20,154 nt of DNA, from positions 1 through 20,154 of the forward strand of contig JAZLLJ010000012.1 in NCBI GenBank assembly GCA_045598065.1, in the 5' to 3' direction. Positions 6,823-14,111 of the stretch are shown here, piece by piece; the first letter of the stretch is position 1; each line of letters opens with the position of its first letter. The translations under genes were made by a program, and so were the position numbers. The DNA comes from RGIG426 sp045598065. GTDB taxonomy: Bacteria; Bacillota; Clostridia; Oscillospirales; Acutalibacteraceae. Below the pieces are notes generated by a model. The model did not search any database. It was not told the DNA's origin and was given only the letters and a program-made list of their open reading frames with translations.

Positions 6823-7010
6823 TGTAGGGACCGGCGTCCCCGACGGTCCGCGTGAAATTTTGATGAAACCTGTGGTGGTTTTGTAGGGCAGGGCCTCGGT
6901 CCTGCCGCCGTCGGTCGGTGCGAAATTCAAGAACGGCAAGAGCAAGCCCTTGCCCTACGGTATCCTTTGAGTTGTGTATGTAGGGACCGGCGTCCCCGAC
7001 GGTCCGCGTG
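6823..7010. repeat. Cluster of four GTAG-palindrome repeats
   Basis: Copies: 6824-6854 (plus; stem GGACCG/CGGTCC), 6883-6906 (plus; GGCAGGGCC/GGTCCTGCC), 6935-6958 (inverted; GGCAAGAGC/GCCCTTGCC then CTAC) and 6980-7010 (plus; identical to the first over 32 bases counting the preceding T). Copies one and four are followed by GTG-NN-ATTTTGATGAAA, and 19759-19782 is followed by similar sequence. The plus copies start at 6824, 6883 and 6980, so spacing is irregular and this is not a CRISPR. These repeats account for most of the gene-free stretch 6744-7048. Confidence 0.65.
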
Positions 7011-7048
7011 GGATTTTGATGAAATGTGTGGCGGTTTGTGCGAACCCC

Positions 7049-7642
7049 TTACGCAAAAAGCGCTTCCCACCACTCGATGAGTTTGAATTTCACCTTGTAC
7101 CGCGGTGCATCGGTGACAAGCGCATCTTCGGCATCAGTGAGTACGTCGGCGGTGGTTTTTCGGTCGGTGGCTGCCGACACACACAGCGGCGGAAACAGAA
7201 CACACCACCAGTTATGTCCCTCGGCTTTGCCGAGAAGCAGTTGTACCGCCGGATACCGTCCTGCCGGAAGCGTAACGTTGTCGTAGACACGGGTGGGGAA
7301 ATAGGTTTCGCTCACTTCGGCGGTAACGCCGTAGTCCGCGCCCTGCTCGCGCAGTACGCGCTCGGCCACGGCACACACGTCGTCGAGTTTTGTGGCGGCT
7401 ATAACGGCGGCATCGTCGGCGTTTTTTGCACCGTTGAGAAGTCCGGCACATTCTTCCACGACCGCATCGCGGACTTTGAGTTTTACACTTTGGTCAACGG
7501 CGCTGTCGGAGTTTGCGAGGATATGTAACCGAAGCACCCGTCCGCGTAAATCGTTTACCTCGCCGGCAAAGCCGCAAATCGAAAGACACAGACAAAGACA
7601 CAGTCCGCCGGCGACGGCGCGCAGTACACGATGTTTTTGCAT
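7049..7642 (-). CDS. spoIIR: Stage II sporulation protein R
   Basis: SpoIIR is made in the forespore, secreted into the intermembrane space, and triggers SpoIIGA to process pro-sigma-E in the mother cell. The product is 197 residues. A hydrophobic signal segment (about 7-26, RVLRAVAGGLCLCLCLSICG) is followed by the family core RLHILANSDSAVDQSVKLKV (38-57) and VYDNVTLPAGRYPAVQLLLG plus NWWCVLFPPLC (144-154). The start at 7642 is chosen over a TTG eight codons earlier because AGGCGGG lies about 8 nt before it and the signal peptide begins there. It follows ygiQ on the same strand, but a terminator ending right at this start codon separates them. A sigma-F-like promoter lies inside that terminator. 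Confidence 0.93.
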   Translation of the reverse strand: MQKHRVLRAVAGGLCLCLCLSICGFAGEVNDLRGRVLRLHILANSDSAVDQSVKLKVRDAVVEECAGLLNGAKNADDAAVIAATKLDDVCAVAERVLREQGADYGVTAEVSETYFPTRVYDNVTLPAGRYPAVQLLLGKAEGHNWWCVLFPPLCVSAATDRKTTADVLTDAEDALVTDAPRYKVKFKLIEWWEALFA

Positions 7643-7705
7643 AAAAAAATCCCGCCTAACTGTCAAATTTTCCCTTTCGGGTAACGACAGTATGGACGGG
7701 ATTTT
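7643..7705 (-). terminator. Terminator of polA-ygiQ, abutting the spoIIR start codon
   Basis: Outer arms AAAATCCCG and CGGGATTTT (7697-7705 with 7646-7654), inner arms CTGTC/GACAG (7686-7690 with 7660-7664) and a CCC-GAAA-GGG tip form a long stem. It is followed by T7, ending directly before the spoIIR ATG. The spoIIR Shine-Dalgarno lies in the 3' arm. Confidence 0.75.
7666..7695 (-). promoter_or_regulatory. Sigma-F-like promoter of spoIIR
   Basis: On the minus strand, -35 CCATA (7691-7695) matches GYATA at 4 of 5 positions. It lies 16 nt before -10 GGGAAAATT (7666-7674), which fits GGnnAnAnT fully. Transcription would start near 7659, leaving a leader under 20 nt. The sigma-F regulon includes spoIIR in Bacillus, so the match makes sense. 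It could also be read by sigma-G. Confidence 0.55.
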
Positions 7706-7714
7706 GTGATTTAT

Positions 7715-9577
7715 TCAGCGTTTTCGTTTTTCGCGTGGGGTTTTCTTTTTGACGGTCGGTTTTTGCGGTCGTTTGCCGGGTTGCGGCGGTTTCGGCTCGG
7801 GTTTCACAAGGCAGTTCGGCCCTGTACCGATTAAATCGGTTCGTCCGGCTTTTTTAAGGGCGGATAACACGATTTGGCGGTTTTGGGGCAGAAAATATTG
7901 CAAAAGCGCGCGCTGTTCCGCTTTTTCTTTCGGGGTGCGCGGAACGTACACCGGCTCGAGCGTATACGGATCCAGCCCTGTGTAGAACATACAGGTCGAA
8001 ATCGTGCCGGGCGTGGGGTAAAAGTCTTGCACCTGCTCCGGGTGAAGCCCCTCTTTTTTGAGGAACAGCGACAGTTCAATCGCGTCCTTGATGGTGCTTC
8101 CCGGGTGGGAGGACATGAGGTACGGCACGAGATATTGCTCTTTTCCCACCGATTTGGTGAGTTCGTAAAACCGCTTTTGGAAGCGGCGGTACGAGCCGAT
8201 TTCCGGTTTGCCCATTTTGGCGAGCACGGCGGCGGAACAATGTTCGGGTGCGACTTTCAGTTGACCGCTGACGTGATGTTCGACAAGTTCTTTGAAGAAA
8301 CTTTCATCCGGATCGGCGATGAGGTAATCAAAGCGGATGCCGGAGCGGATGAACACTTTTTTGACTTTCGGAAGTGAACGCAGACGGCGTAAGAGATGTA
8401 AGTATTCCTTGTGGTCGGCTTTAAGTGCAGGGCAGACGGTGGGTGCCAAACACTTTTTGCCTTTGCACAGTCCTGCCGTTTCCTGTTTTTCGCAGGACGG
8501 ATGACGGAAGTTGGCGGTCGGGCCGCCCACGTCGTGGATATAGCCTTTGAAATCCGGCAGTTCCGTGAGTTTTTTTGCTTCAGCCACGAGCGATTCCTCG
8601 CTCCGCGTGGAAATGGCGCGGCCTTGGTGGTAGGCGATGGAGCAGAAGTTACACGCGCCGAAACAGCCGCGGTTGTGGGTGAGCGAAAATTTCACTTCTT
8701 TAATGGCCGGCACACCGCCCTGCTCTTCGTACATCGGGTGATAGTCACGCATATAGGGGAGCGCGTACACGGCATCCATTTCTTCCTGCGAAAGCGGCGG
8801 CATCGGCGGGTTTTGGAGCACGATTTTGTCGCCGTGCCGCTGAATGACCGCTTTGCCGCGCACCGCATCTTGCTCATCGAGTTGCTTGCGGCAAGAAATG
8901 GCGTATTGTTTTTTGTCGGTTTTGACCGTTTCATACGGCGCACACTCCACGCACGGGCGCGGCGTGTACTCTTTGACGGGAATGGCGACACACGTACCGA
9001 GAATATCGGTCATTGTAGAGGGCGATTCGCCCGACTTCCAACGGTCGGCGATTTCGACGGCGTGTTTTTCGCCCATGCCGAACATGAGAATGTCCGCGCC
9101 GCTGTCGATAAGCAGCGAGGGGCGCACCGCATCGTCCCAATAATCGTAGTGAGCGAAACGGCGTAAAGAGGCTTCGAGACCGCCGATAGCGAGCGGTATG
9201 TCACCGTACGCCGCACGTACCCATTTGCAATACGTAAGTACCGCACGGTCGGGCCTGAGGCCTGCTTTGCCGCCGGGAGAATAGGCATCCTCCGAGCGCT
9301 TGCGTTTGGCGGCGGTATAGTGAGCGACCATCGAGTCGATGTTGCCGCCGGTGACGAAAAAGCCGAGTTTCGGGCGGTCGAAGCGTTTGATATCCGCAAC
9401 GCCTTGCGGTTGCGGCAAAATTGCCACCTTGTAGCCTGCATGTTCCAACACGCGCGAGATGATCGACACGCCGAAACTCGGGTGATCCACGTACGCATCA
9501 CCCGTGATATACACGATATCGGCGGCATCCCAGCCGCGCTCGCTCAACTCTTCTTTTGTCACCGGTAAAAACGGCAT
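7715..9577 (-). CDS. ygiQ: YgiQ-family radical SAM protein
   Basis: This 620-residue cytoplasmic radical S-adenosylmethionine protein belongs to the YgiQ (UPF0313) family, whose reaction is unknown. The N-terminus is family-typical (PVTKEELSERGWDAADIVYI, then DAYVDHPSFGVSIISRVLE). The radical SAM cluster motif CX3CX2C is in RGCFGACNFCS, about residue 305. The C-terminal part has VAPEHCSAAVLAKMGKP and QVQDFYPTPGTISTCMFYT, followed by a low-complexity Pro/Lys/Arg tail (about 590-620). The start has GAGGTG 5 nt upstream. It begins 18 nt after the polA stop, with no terminator between, so it is probably co-transcribed with polA. The terminator at 7643-7705 ends the unit. Length is close to the family norm. 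Confidence 0.93.
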   Translation of the reverse strand: MPFLPVTKEELSERGWDAADIVYITGDAYVDHPSFGVSIISRVLEHAGYKVAILPQPQGVADIKRFDRPKLGFFVTGGNIDSMVAHYTAAKRKRSEDAYSPGGKAGLRPDRAVLTYCKWVRAAYGDIPLAIGGLEASLRRFAHYDYWDDAVRPSLLIDSGADILMFGMGEKHAVEIADRWKSGESPSTMTDILGTCVAIPVKEYTPRPCVECAPYETVKTDKKQYAISCRKQLDEQDAVRGKAVIQRHGDKIVLQNPPMPPLSQEEMDAVYALPYMRDYHPMYEEQGGVPAIKEVKFSLTHNRGCFGACNFCSIAYHQGRAISTRSEESLVAEAKKLTELPDFKGYIHDVGGPTANFRHPSCEKQETAGLCKGKKCLAPTVCPALKADHKEYLHLLRRLRSLPKVKKVFIRSGIRFDYLIADPDESFFKELVEHHVSGQLKVAPEHCSAAVLAKMGKPEIGSYRRFQKRFYELTKSVGKEQYLVPYLMSSHPGSTIKDAIELSLFLKKEGLHPEQVQDFYPTPGTISTCMFYTGLDPYTLEPVYVPRTPKEKAEQRALLQYFLPQNRQIVLSALKKAGRTDLIGTGPNCLVKPEPKPPQPGKRPQKPTVKKKTPREKRKR

Positions 9578-9595
9578 ATCGTCACCTCGTTTCGT

Positions 9596-12160
9596 TTAGC
9601 CTTTCGCATCAAACCACGTGTCGCCGACGTGGGCATCCACCGCCATCGGAACGGACAGCGACACCGCTTTTTCCATTTCTTCCTGGAGCAACGTCTTGAC
9701 CTGCTCCGCTTCGGCTTTCGGGGCTTCGACTATCAGTTCATCGTGCACCTGCAAGATGAGTTTTGCCGCAAGTCCCTCGGCTTTTAGGCGGTTTTCCACG
9801 CGAATCATCGCGATTTTAATGATGTCTGCCGCCGTGCCTTGAATGGGCATATTGCGCGCGGCGCGCTCACCGAATGCGCGGAGCATGTGGTTCGAAGAGG
9901 CGAGTTCCGGAAGCGGACGGCGGCGGCCGAACAACGTCTCACCGTAGCCTTTCGCTTTCGCGTTTTCCACAAGACCGTCCATAAACGCGGTGATCGCGCT
10001 GTATTTATCGAAATACGCCTCGATATACTTCTTTGCTTCGCCGTAACTGATGGACAAATCCTCGGCAAGCGAGTGGGCGCCGATGCCGTACACAATACCG
10101 AAGTTGACCGCTTTTGCGCGGGTGCGCCAAAGGGGCGTGACCTCGCTTTCCGGAACGCCGAACACCTGCGAGGCGGTGGTGCGGTGAATGTCCGCACCGG
10201 AGACGAATGCCGCGGTCATCGTCGGCTCGTCCGCCATGGCCGCCAAAACGCGCAGTTCAATTTGGGAATAGTCCGCATCGCACAGCACAAAGCCGTCCGC
10301 CGCCTTAAAGAAACGGCGCAGTTCGCGGCCGAGTTCCGAGCGCACGGGAATGTTTTGCAAATTCGGTTCGAGCGACGAAATACGTCCGGTGCGCGTTTCG
10401 GTTTGGTTAAAAGAGGTGTGCACGCGTTTGTCGGCGGCAATGACTTTGAGCAGTCCGTCGCAGTAGGTGGATTTGAGTTTGGCAAGTGTGCGGTAGTTTA
10501 GTAAGTCGTCCACAACGGGATAGAGTGGGCGTAGCTTTTCCAGTACGTCCGCGTTGGTGGAGTAACCGGATTTGGTCTTTTTGCCGTGCGGCATCCCCAT
10601 ATCCTCGAAAAACGCTTTACCGAGTTGTTTCGGAGAGTTTAAGTTGAACTCATACCCAACGGCATCGCATACGGCTTTGCGCAAGGTTTCAATTTTACCG
10701 TCCAACTGTTCACCGAATGTACGAATTCCCTCACCGTCCACCGCAAAGCCGCGGTGTTCCATTTTGGCAAGCACAAGTGCCAAGGGAAGTTCCACTTCGC
10801 AAAGCAAAAATTCCTGACCGCTTTCGGTAACGAGCGTCGGAAGTTTGTCTGCCACCGCCGAAAACGTCGCGGCGGCGCGAATGGATTCCTCTTGTGCGTT
10901 CACCAGGGGGATTTCGTACTCTTGGGCGAGGCGTGTAACGCTGTAATCGGATGAAAGTGGGTTCAAAAGATAGCCGCAAAGACGAGTATCCACCGAAACG
11001 AGTGTTAAGTCATCTTCCTTTACGCCATTGTCCAAAAGCAGGCGGTACAAGGCTTTGCTGTCGTTTGTACGCACGGTGGCGACGGGCAAAACGGGGAGCA
11101 ATTTTGTGAAGTCCGAAACCTTTACAATTTCTTCCGGCAAGCAAACAAACAATTCGCCGTTTTCGATGACGATATCGAGCGATTTTTCCGTTTCGGCAAG
11201 GGAAATCACATCGGAGAGCTGTTCATCGCCGCTGATTTTTACGGTGGCGGTGGAGGTGGCTTCGCTCGTTTCGGCGGCAGGAGCATCTTCTTCCAGTTCC
11301 AGCCGTTTTAAAAACTTAAACAGTTCGAGCCGTGCCAAAAGACGGGACAACTCTTCGCGCTTTACGGGTTTTTGGATATAGTCGGTGGGGTTCAAGGTCG
11401 CAAGCGGCACCGTTTTGCAAATTGTGCCGAGCGTGCGCGACAGTTGTGCATCCTCATAGCCGTTTTTGAGTTTGGTTTTGAGCGTGTCGCGCAAGTCCGC
11501 GCCGTCCAACTGTTCGTAAAGCGCATCCAGCGAGCCGAATTGTTGCAAAAGCGACACAGCGGTTTTTTCGCCGACACCGGCAACACCGGGGATTTTGTCG
11601 CTTTGGTCGCCCATCAGCGCTTTCAGGTCGATCAGTCGGTCGGGAGTGAGTCCGTATTTTTCAAAAATGGCGGTGGGATTGTAGATCACCGTTTCGGCTT
11701 GTCCCATTTTGGTGGAGGCGAGCAGGACGGTGACGTTATCGGACACCAGTTGCAGGCTGTCACGGTCACCGGTGGCGATAAAGCATGCGTGTCCCTGCGC
11801 TTCGCAGGCGGCGGCAAGCGTGCCCAAAATATCGTCCGCTTCATAGCCCGGTTGTTCCAAAACGGTACAGCCGAGAAGCGTTAAAATCTCTTTGACAAGC
11901 GGCAACTGCGCGGCGAGCTCGTCCGGCATCGGTTTGCGGCCGGCTTTGTAGCCGTCATACAGTTTGTGGCGGAAGGTGGGCTCTTTTAAGTCGAACGCCG
12001 CCACGATACCGTCGGGGGAGACTTGTTCTTTCAGTTTTGTGAGGATGCTTAAAAACCCGAAGACGGCGTTCGTGAACGTGCCGTCTTTGGTGGAAAGCAG
12101 GCGCACGCCGTAAAACGCGCGGTTGACAATACTGTTTCCGTCCAACACCAAAAGCTTCAT
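9596..12160 (-). CDS. polA: DNA polymerase I
   Basis: An 854-residue DNA repair and Okazaki-fragment-processing polymerase. The 5' nuclease domain (about 1-290) begins MKLLVLDGNSIVNRAFYG and has GYEADDILG, TGDRDSLQL and the helix-hairpin-helix GVAGVGEKTA. The central 3'-5' exonuclease-like region lacks the DxE catalytic motif (IVIENGELFV stands near where it is expected), so proofreading is probably absent, as in Bacillus and Taq enzymes. The polymerase domain has TRTGRISSLEPNLQNIPVR, motif A DADYSQIELR (about 630), motif B RAKAVNFGIVYG (about 685) and motif C QVHDELI (about 807). The start is set by AAGGAGG at 12169-12175, 8 nt upstream. It is the first gene of a polA-ygiQ unit under the promoter at 12197-12225. 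Confidence 0.97.
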   Translation of the reverse strand: MKLLVLDGNSIVNRAFYGVRLLSTKDGTFTNAVFGFLSILTKLKEQVSPDGIVAAFDLKEPTFRHKLYDGYKAGRKPMPDELAAQLPLVKEILTLLGCTVLEQPGYEADDILGTLAAACEAQGHACFIATGDRDSLQLVSDNVTVLLASTKMGQAETVIYNPTAIFEKYGLTPDRLIDLKALMGDQSDKIPGVAGVGEKTAVSLLQQFGSLDALYEQLDGADLRDTLKTKLKNGYEDAQLSRTLGTICKTVPLATLNPTDYIQKPVKREELSRLLARLELFKFLKRLELEEDAPAAETSEATSTATVKISGDEQLSDVISLAETEKSLDIVIENGELFVCLPEEIVKVSDFTKLLPVLPVATVRTNDSKALYRLLLDNGVKEDDLTLVSVDTRLCGYLLNPLSSDYSVTRLAQEYEIPLVNAQEESIRAAATFSAVADKLPTLVTESGQEFLLCEVELPLALVLAKMEHRGFAVDGEGIRTFGEQLDGKIETLRKAVCDAVGYEFNLNSPKQLGKAFFEDMGMPHGKKTKSGYSTNADVLEKLRPLYPVVDDLLNYRTLAKLKSTYCDGLLKVIAADKRVHTSFNQTETRTGRISSLEPNLQNIPVRSELGRELRRFFKAADGFVLCDADYSQIELRVLAAMADEPTMTAAFVSGADIHRTTASQVFGVPESEVTPLWRTRAKAVNFGIVYGIGAHSLAEDLSISYGEAKKYIEAYFDKYSAITAFMDGLVENAKAKGYGETLFGRRRPLPELASSNHMLRAFGERAARNMPIQGTAADIIKIAMIRVENRLKAEGLAAKLILQVHDELIVEAPKAEAEQVKTLLQEEMEKAVSLSVPMAVDAHVGDTWFDAKG

Positions 12161-12196
12161 AAAAGCGGCCTCCTTTTGAGATATCCATACATAAAA

Positions 12197-12225
12197 AGTA
12201 TACCATATTTTGCGTTTTATTTCAA
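12197..12225 (-). promoter_or_regulatory. Sigma-A-type promoter of polA
   Basis: -35 TTGAAA (12220-12225) and -10 TATACT (12197-12202) are separated by 17 nt, in AT-rich DNA. The leader would be about 30 nt. Confidence 0.75.
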
Positions 12226-12273
12226 TAGTTTAAGAAAAATCTACAAAAAAAGCGAAAAAAAGCGTTTTCATAC

Positions 12274-12302
12274 TTGCAACGGCGGAAATTATCCGCTATA
12301 AT
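12274..12302 (+). promoter_or_regulatory. Sigma-A-type promoter of the NifU-like/GGGtGRT operon
   Basis: -35 TTGCAA (12274-12279) and a perfect -10 TATAAT (12297-12302) are separated by 17 nt. The spacer holds a small palindrome, GCGGA-N5-TCCGC (12282-12296), which could be an operator. Confidence 0.75.
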
Positions 12303-12346
12303 AAAGAATGGTTTTGAAACTAAATAACCGAAAGGAGTTTCTTGTT

Positions 12347-13039
12347 ATGAATTATTCCCGCGAAGTGGAAAACATGTGCGTTGTCCAAAAAGGTCCGCAC
12401 CACGATCCTGCCCCCATTCCGGAAGAAGGCAAATGGATCGCGTCCAAACAAATCACCGATATTTCCGGCTACACCCACGGTGTGGGTTGGTGCGCTCCGC
12501 AGCAAGGTGCTTGCAAACTCTCGCTGAACGTCAAAAACGGCATCATCGAGGAAGCCCTGGTCGAGACCATCGGCTGCTCCGGTATGACGCACTCGGCGGC
12601 TATGGCGGCCGAAATCTTGCCGGGTAAAACCCTGCTCGAAATGCTCAACACCGACCTCGTGTGCGATGCTATCAACACCGCCGCTCGTGAGCTGTTCTTG
12701 CAAATTGTTTACGGCCGTACCCAGTCCGCGTTCTCCGAAGACGGTCTCGTCATCGGTGCCGGTATGGAAGATCTCGGCAAAGGCGCCCGTTCCATGGTCG
12801 GTACCATGTACGGCACCAAAGCGAAAGGTGTCCGCTACCTCGAAATGACCGAGGGCTATTGCACGCGCATGGCGCTCGACGAAAACGACGAAGTCATCGG
12901 CTACGAGTTCGTTTCTCTCGGCAAGATGACCGACTTCATCAAAAAAGGCATGGAGCCGAACGAAGCCTACGACAAGGCGAAAGGCACCTACGGCCGCTTT
13001 GACGAAGCCGTCAAATACATTGATCCGCGTAAAGACTAA
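12347..13039 (+). CDS. NifU-like iron-sulfur scaffold-type protein
   Basis: This 230-residue protein resembles the NifU/IscU N-terminal scaffold fold in its middle part. WCAPQQGACKLSLNVKNGII (48-67) and VETIGCSGMTHSAAMAAEIL (72-91) match the pattern of a cysteine, beta strands, then the GC-S-x(3)-S-x(2)-M region. Possible cluster ligands are C49 or C56, C77 and C106. Extra N- and C-terminal segments are not found in plain IscU. The start has AAAGGAG 9 nt upstream. It is the first gene of a two-gene operon with the GGGtGRT protein, 19 nt downstream. This pairing is common in Clostridia, and to my knowledge its job is not established. It may bind a cluster for a dedicated partner rather than serve general Fe-S assembly. 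Confidence 0.8.
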   Translation: MNYSREVENMCVVQKGPHHDPAPIPEEGKWIASKQITDISGYTHGVGWCAPQQGACKLSLNVKNGIIEEALVETIGCSGMTHSAAMAAEILPGKTLLEMLNTDLVCDAINTAARELFLQIVYGRTQSAFSEDGLVIGAGMEDLGKGARSMVGTMYGTKAKGVRYLEMTEGYCTRMALDENDEVIGYEFVSLGKMTDFIKKGMEPNEAYDKAKGTYGRFDEAVKYIDPRKD

Positions 13040-13058
13040 TTGAAGGAGGAATATCGAC

Positions 13059-14057
13059 ATGGCACAGTTTGAAGGTTATGAGAGACGTGAGGCGAAAATC
13101 CTCGCGGCGCTGAAAGAATTCGGGATTTCCTCCATCGACGAATGCAAGGAAATCACCTTGGCGAAAGGCATCGACATCGACCAAATCGTGCGTTCTACCC
13201 AGCCGATTTGCTTCGAGAACGCCATCTGGGCGTACACCGTCGGCGCCGCCATCGCCATCAAAAAAGGCTGCACCAAAGCTGCTGACGCCGCTGCCGCTAT
13301 TGGTATCGGTTTGCAGAGCTTCTGCATCCCCGGTTCTGTTGCCGAAAACCGCAAAGTCGGTCTTGGCCACGGCAACCTCGGCAAAATGCTTTTGAGCGAG
13401 GAGACCGAGTGCTTCTGCTTCCTCGCCGGTCACGAGTCCTTTGCCGCCGCCGAGGGCGCGATCAAAATCGCCCTCAACGCGAACAAAGTCCGCTCGAAGA
13501 AACTCCGCGTTATTCTGAACGGTCTCGGCAAAGATGCCGCGTACATCATCTCCCGTATCAACGGCTTCACCTATTGCGAGACCGAGTTTGATCCCTACAC
13601 CGAAACCGTGAAAGTGACCAAAGAGATTCCGTTCTCCAAGGGCGCTCGCGCGGACGTCAAATGCTACGGCGCGGACAACGTGCCGGAAGGTGTGGCGATC
13701 ATGAAACTCGAAAACGTGGGCGTTTCCATCACCGGTAACTCCACCAACCCGACGCGCTTCCAGCATCCGGTTGCAGGTACCTACAAAAAATGGGCAATCG
13801 AGAACGGCGTCAGCTATTTCTCGGTGGCTTCCGGCGGCGGCACCGGCCGTACGCTCCACCCGGACAATATGGGTGCCGGCCCGTCCTCTTACGGTATGAC
13901 CGACACCATGGGCCGTATGCACTCCGATGCCCAGTTCGCCGGCTCGTCCTCTGTCCCGGCGCACGTCGAGATGATGGGCCTCATCGGTATGGGCAATAAC
14001 CCGATGGTCGGCGCGACCGTCGCCTGCGCGGTGGCTGTCGAAGAAGCGTCCAAATAA
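13059..14057 (+). CDS. GGGtGRT-family protein of unknown function
   Basis: A 332-residue cytoplasmic protein of the GGGtGRT family, named for the motif seen here as GGGTGRT at about residues 259-265, followed by LHPDNMGAGPSSYGMTDTMGRMHSD. No signal peptide or membrane helix is seen, although there are glycine- and alanine-rich stretches. Several cysteines (QPICFENA, KKGCTKAAD, ETECFCF) could serve metal or cluster binding. The start has AAGGAGG about 9 nt upstream. It follows the NifU-like gene in one operon and ends at a strong terminator. Conserved company with a scaffold-like protein suggests that the two form a complex or that the first matures the second. No reaction is known to me. Confidence 0.85.
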   Translation: MAQFEGYERREAKILAALKEFGISSIDECKEITLAKGIDIDQIVRSTQPICFENAIWAYTVGAAIAIKKGCTKAADAAAAIGIGLQSFCIPGSVAENRKVGLGHGNLGKMLLSEETECFCFLAGHESFAAAEGAIKIALNANKVRSKKLRVILNGLGKDAAYIISRINGFTYCETEFDPYTETVKVTKEIPFSKGARADVKCYGADNVPEGVAIMKLENVGVSITGNSTNPTRFQHPVAGTYKKWAIENGVSYFSVASGGGTGRTLHPDNMGAGPSSYGMTDTMGRMHSDAQFAGSSSVPAHVEMMGLIGMGNNPMVGATVACAVAVEEASK

Positions 14058-14070
14058 GTTGCTTTTTACT

Positions 14071-14110
14071 AAAAATCCCTCCCGGTCTTCGACCGGGAGG
14101 GATTTTTTTT
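14071..14110. terminator. Bidirectional terminator between the GGGtGRT gene and yqfD
   Basis: A perfect 17-bp stem (14071-14087 with 14091-14107) has a TTC loop. T8 follows on the plus strand and T5 on the minus strand, serving two convergent genes. Confidence 0.9.
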
Positions 14111-14111
14111 A

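Noticed and set aside
6823..7010. Possible CRISPR array
   Set aside because: Only two copies are identical, unit spacing is irregular, orientation varies and no cas gene is in the window.
6974..7528. 184-codon plus-strand frame opposite spoIIR
   Set aside because: It begins inside a GTAG repeat and covers the spoIIR coding region. SpoIIR motifs on the minus strand are decisive.
12320..13964. Two long minus-strand frames (246 and 317 codons) opposite the NifU-like and GGGtGRT genes
   Set aside because: Both are antisense shadows with low-complexity Val/Gly/His/Arg composition and no ribosome binding site. The plus-strand genes have family motifs and Shine-Dalgarno sites.
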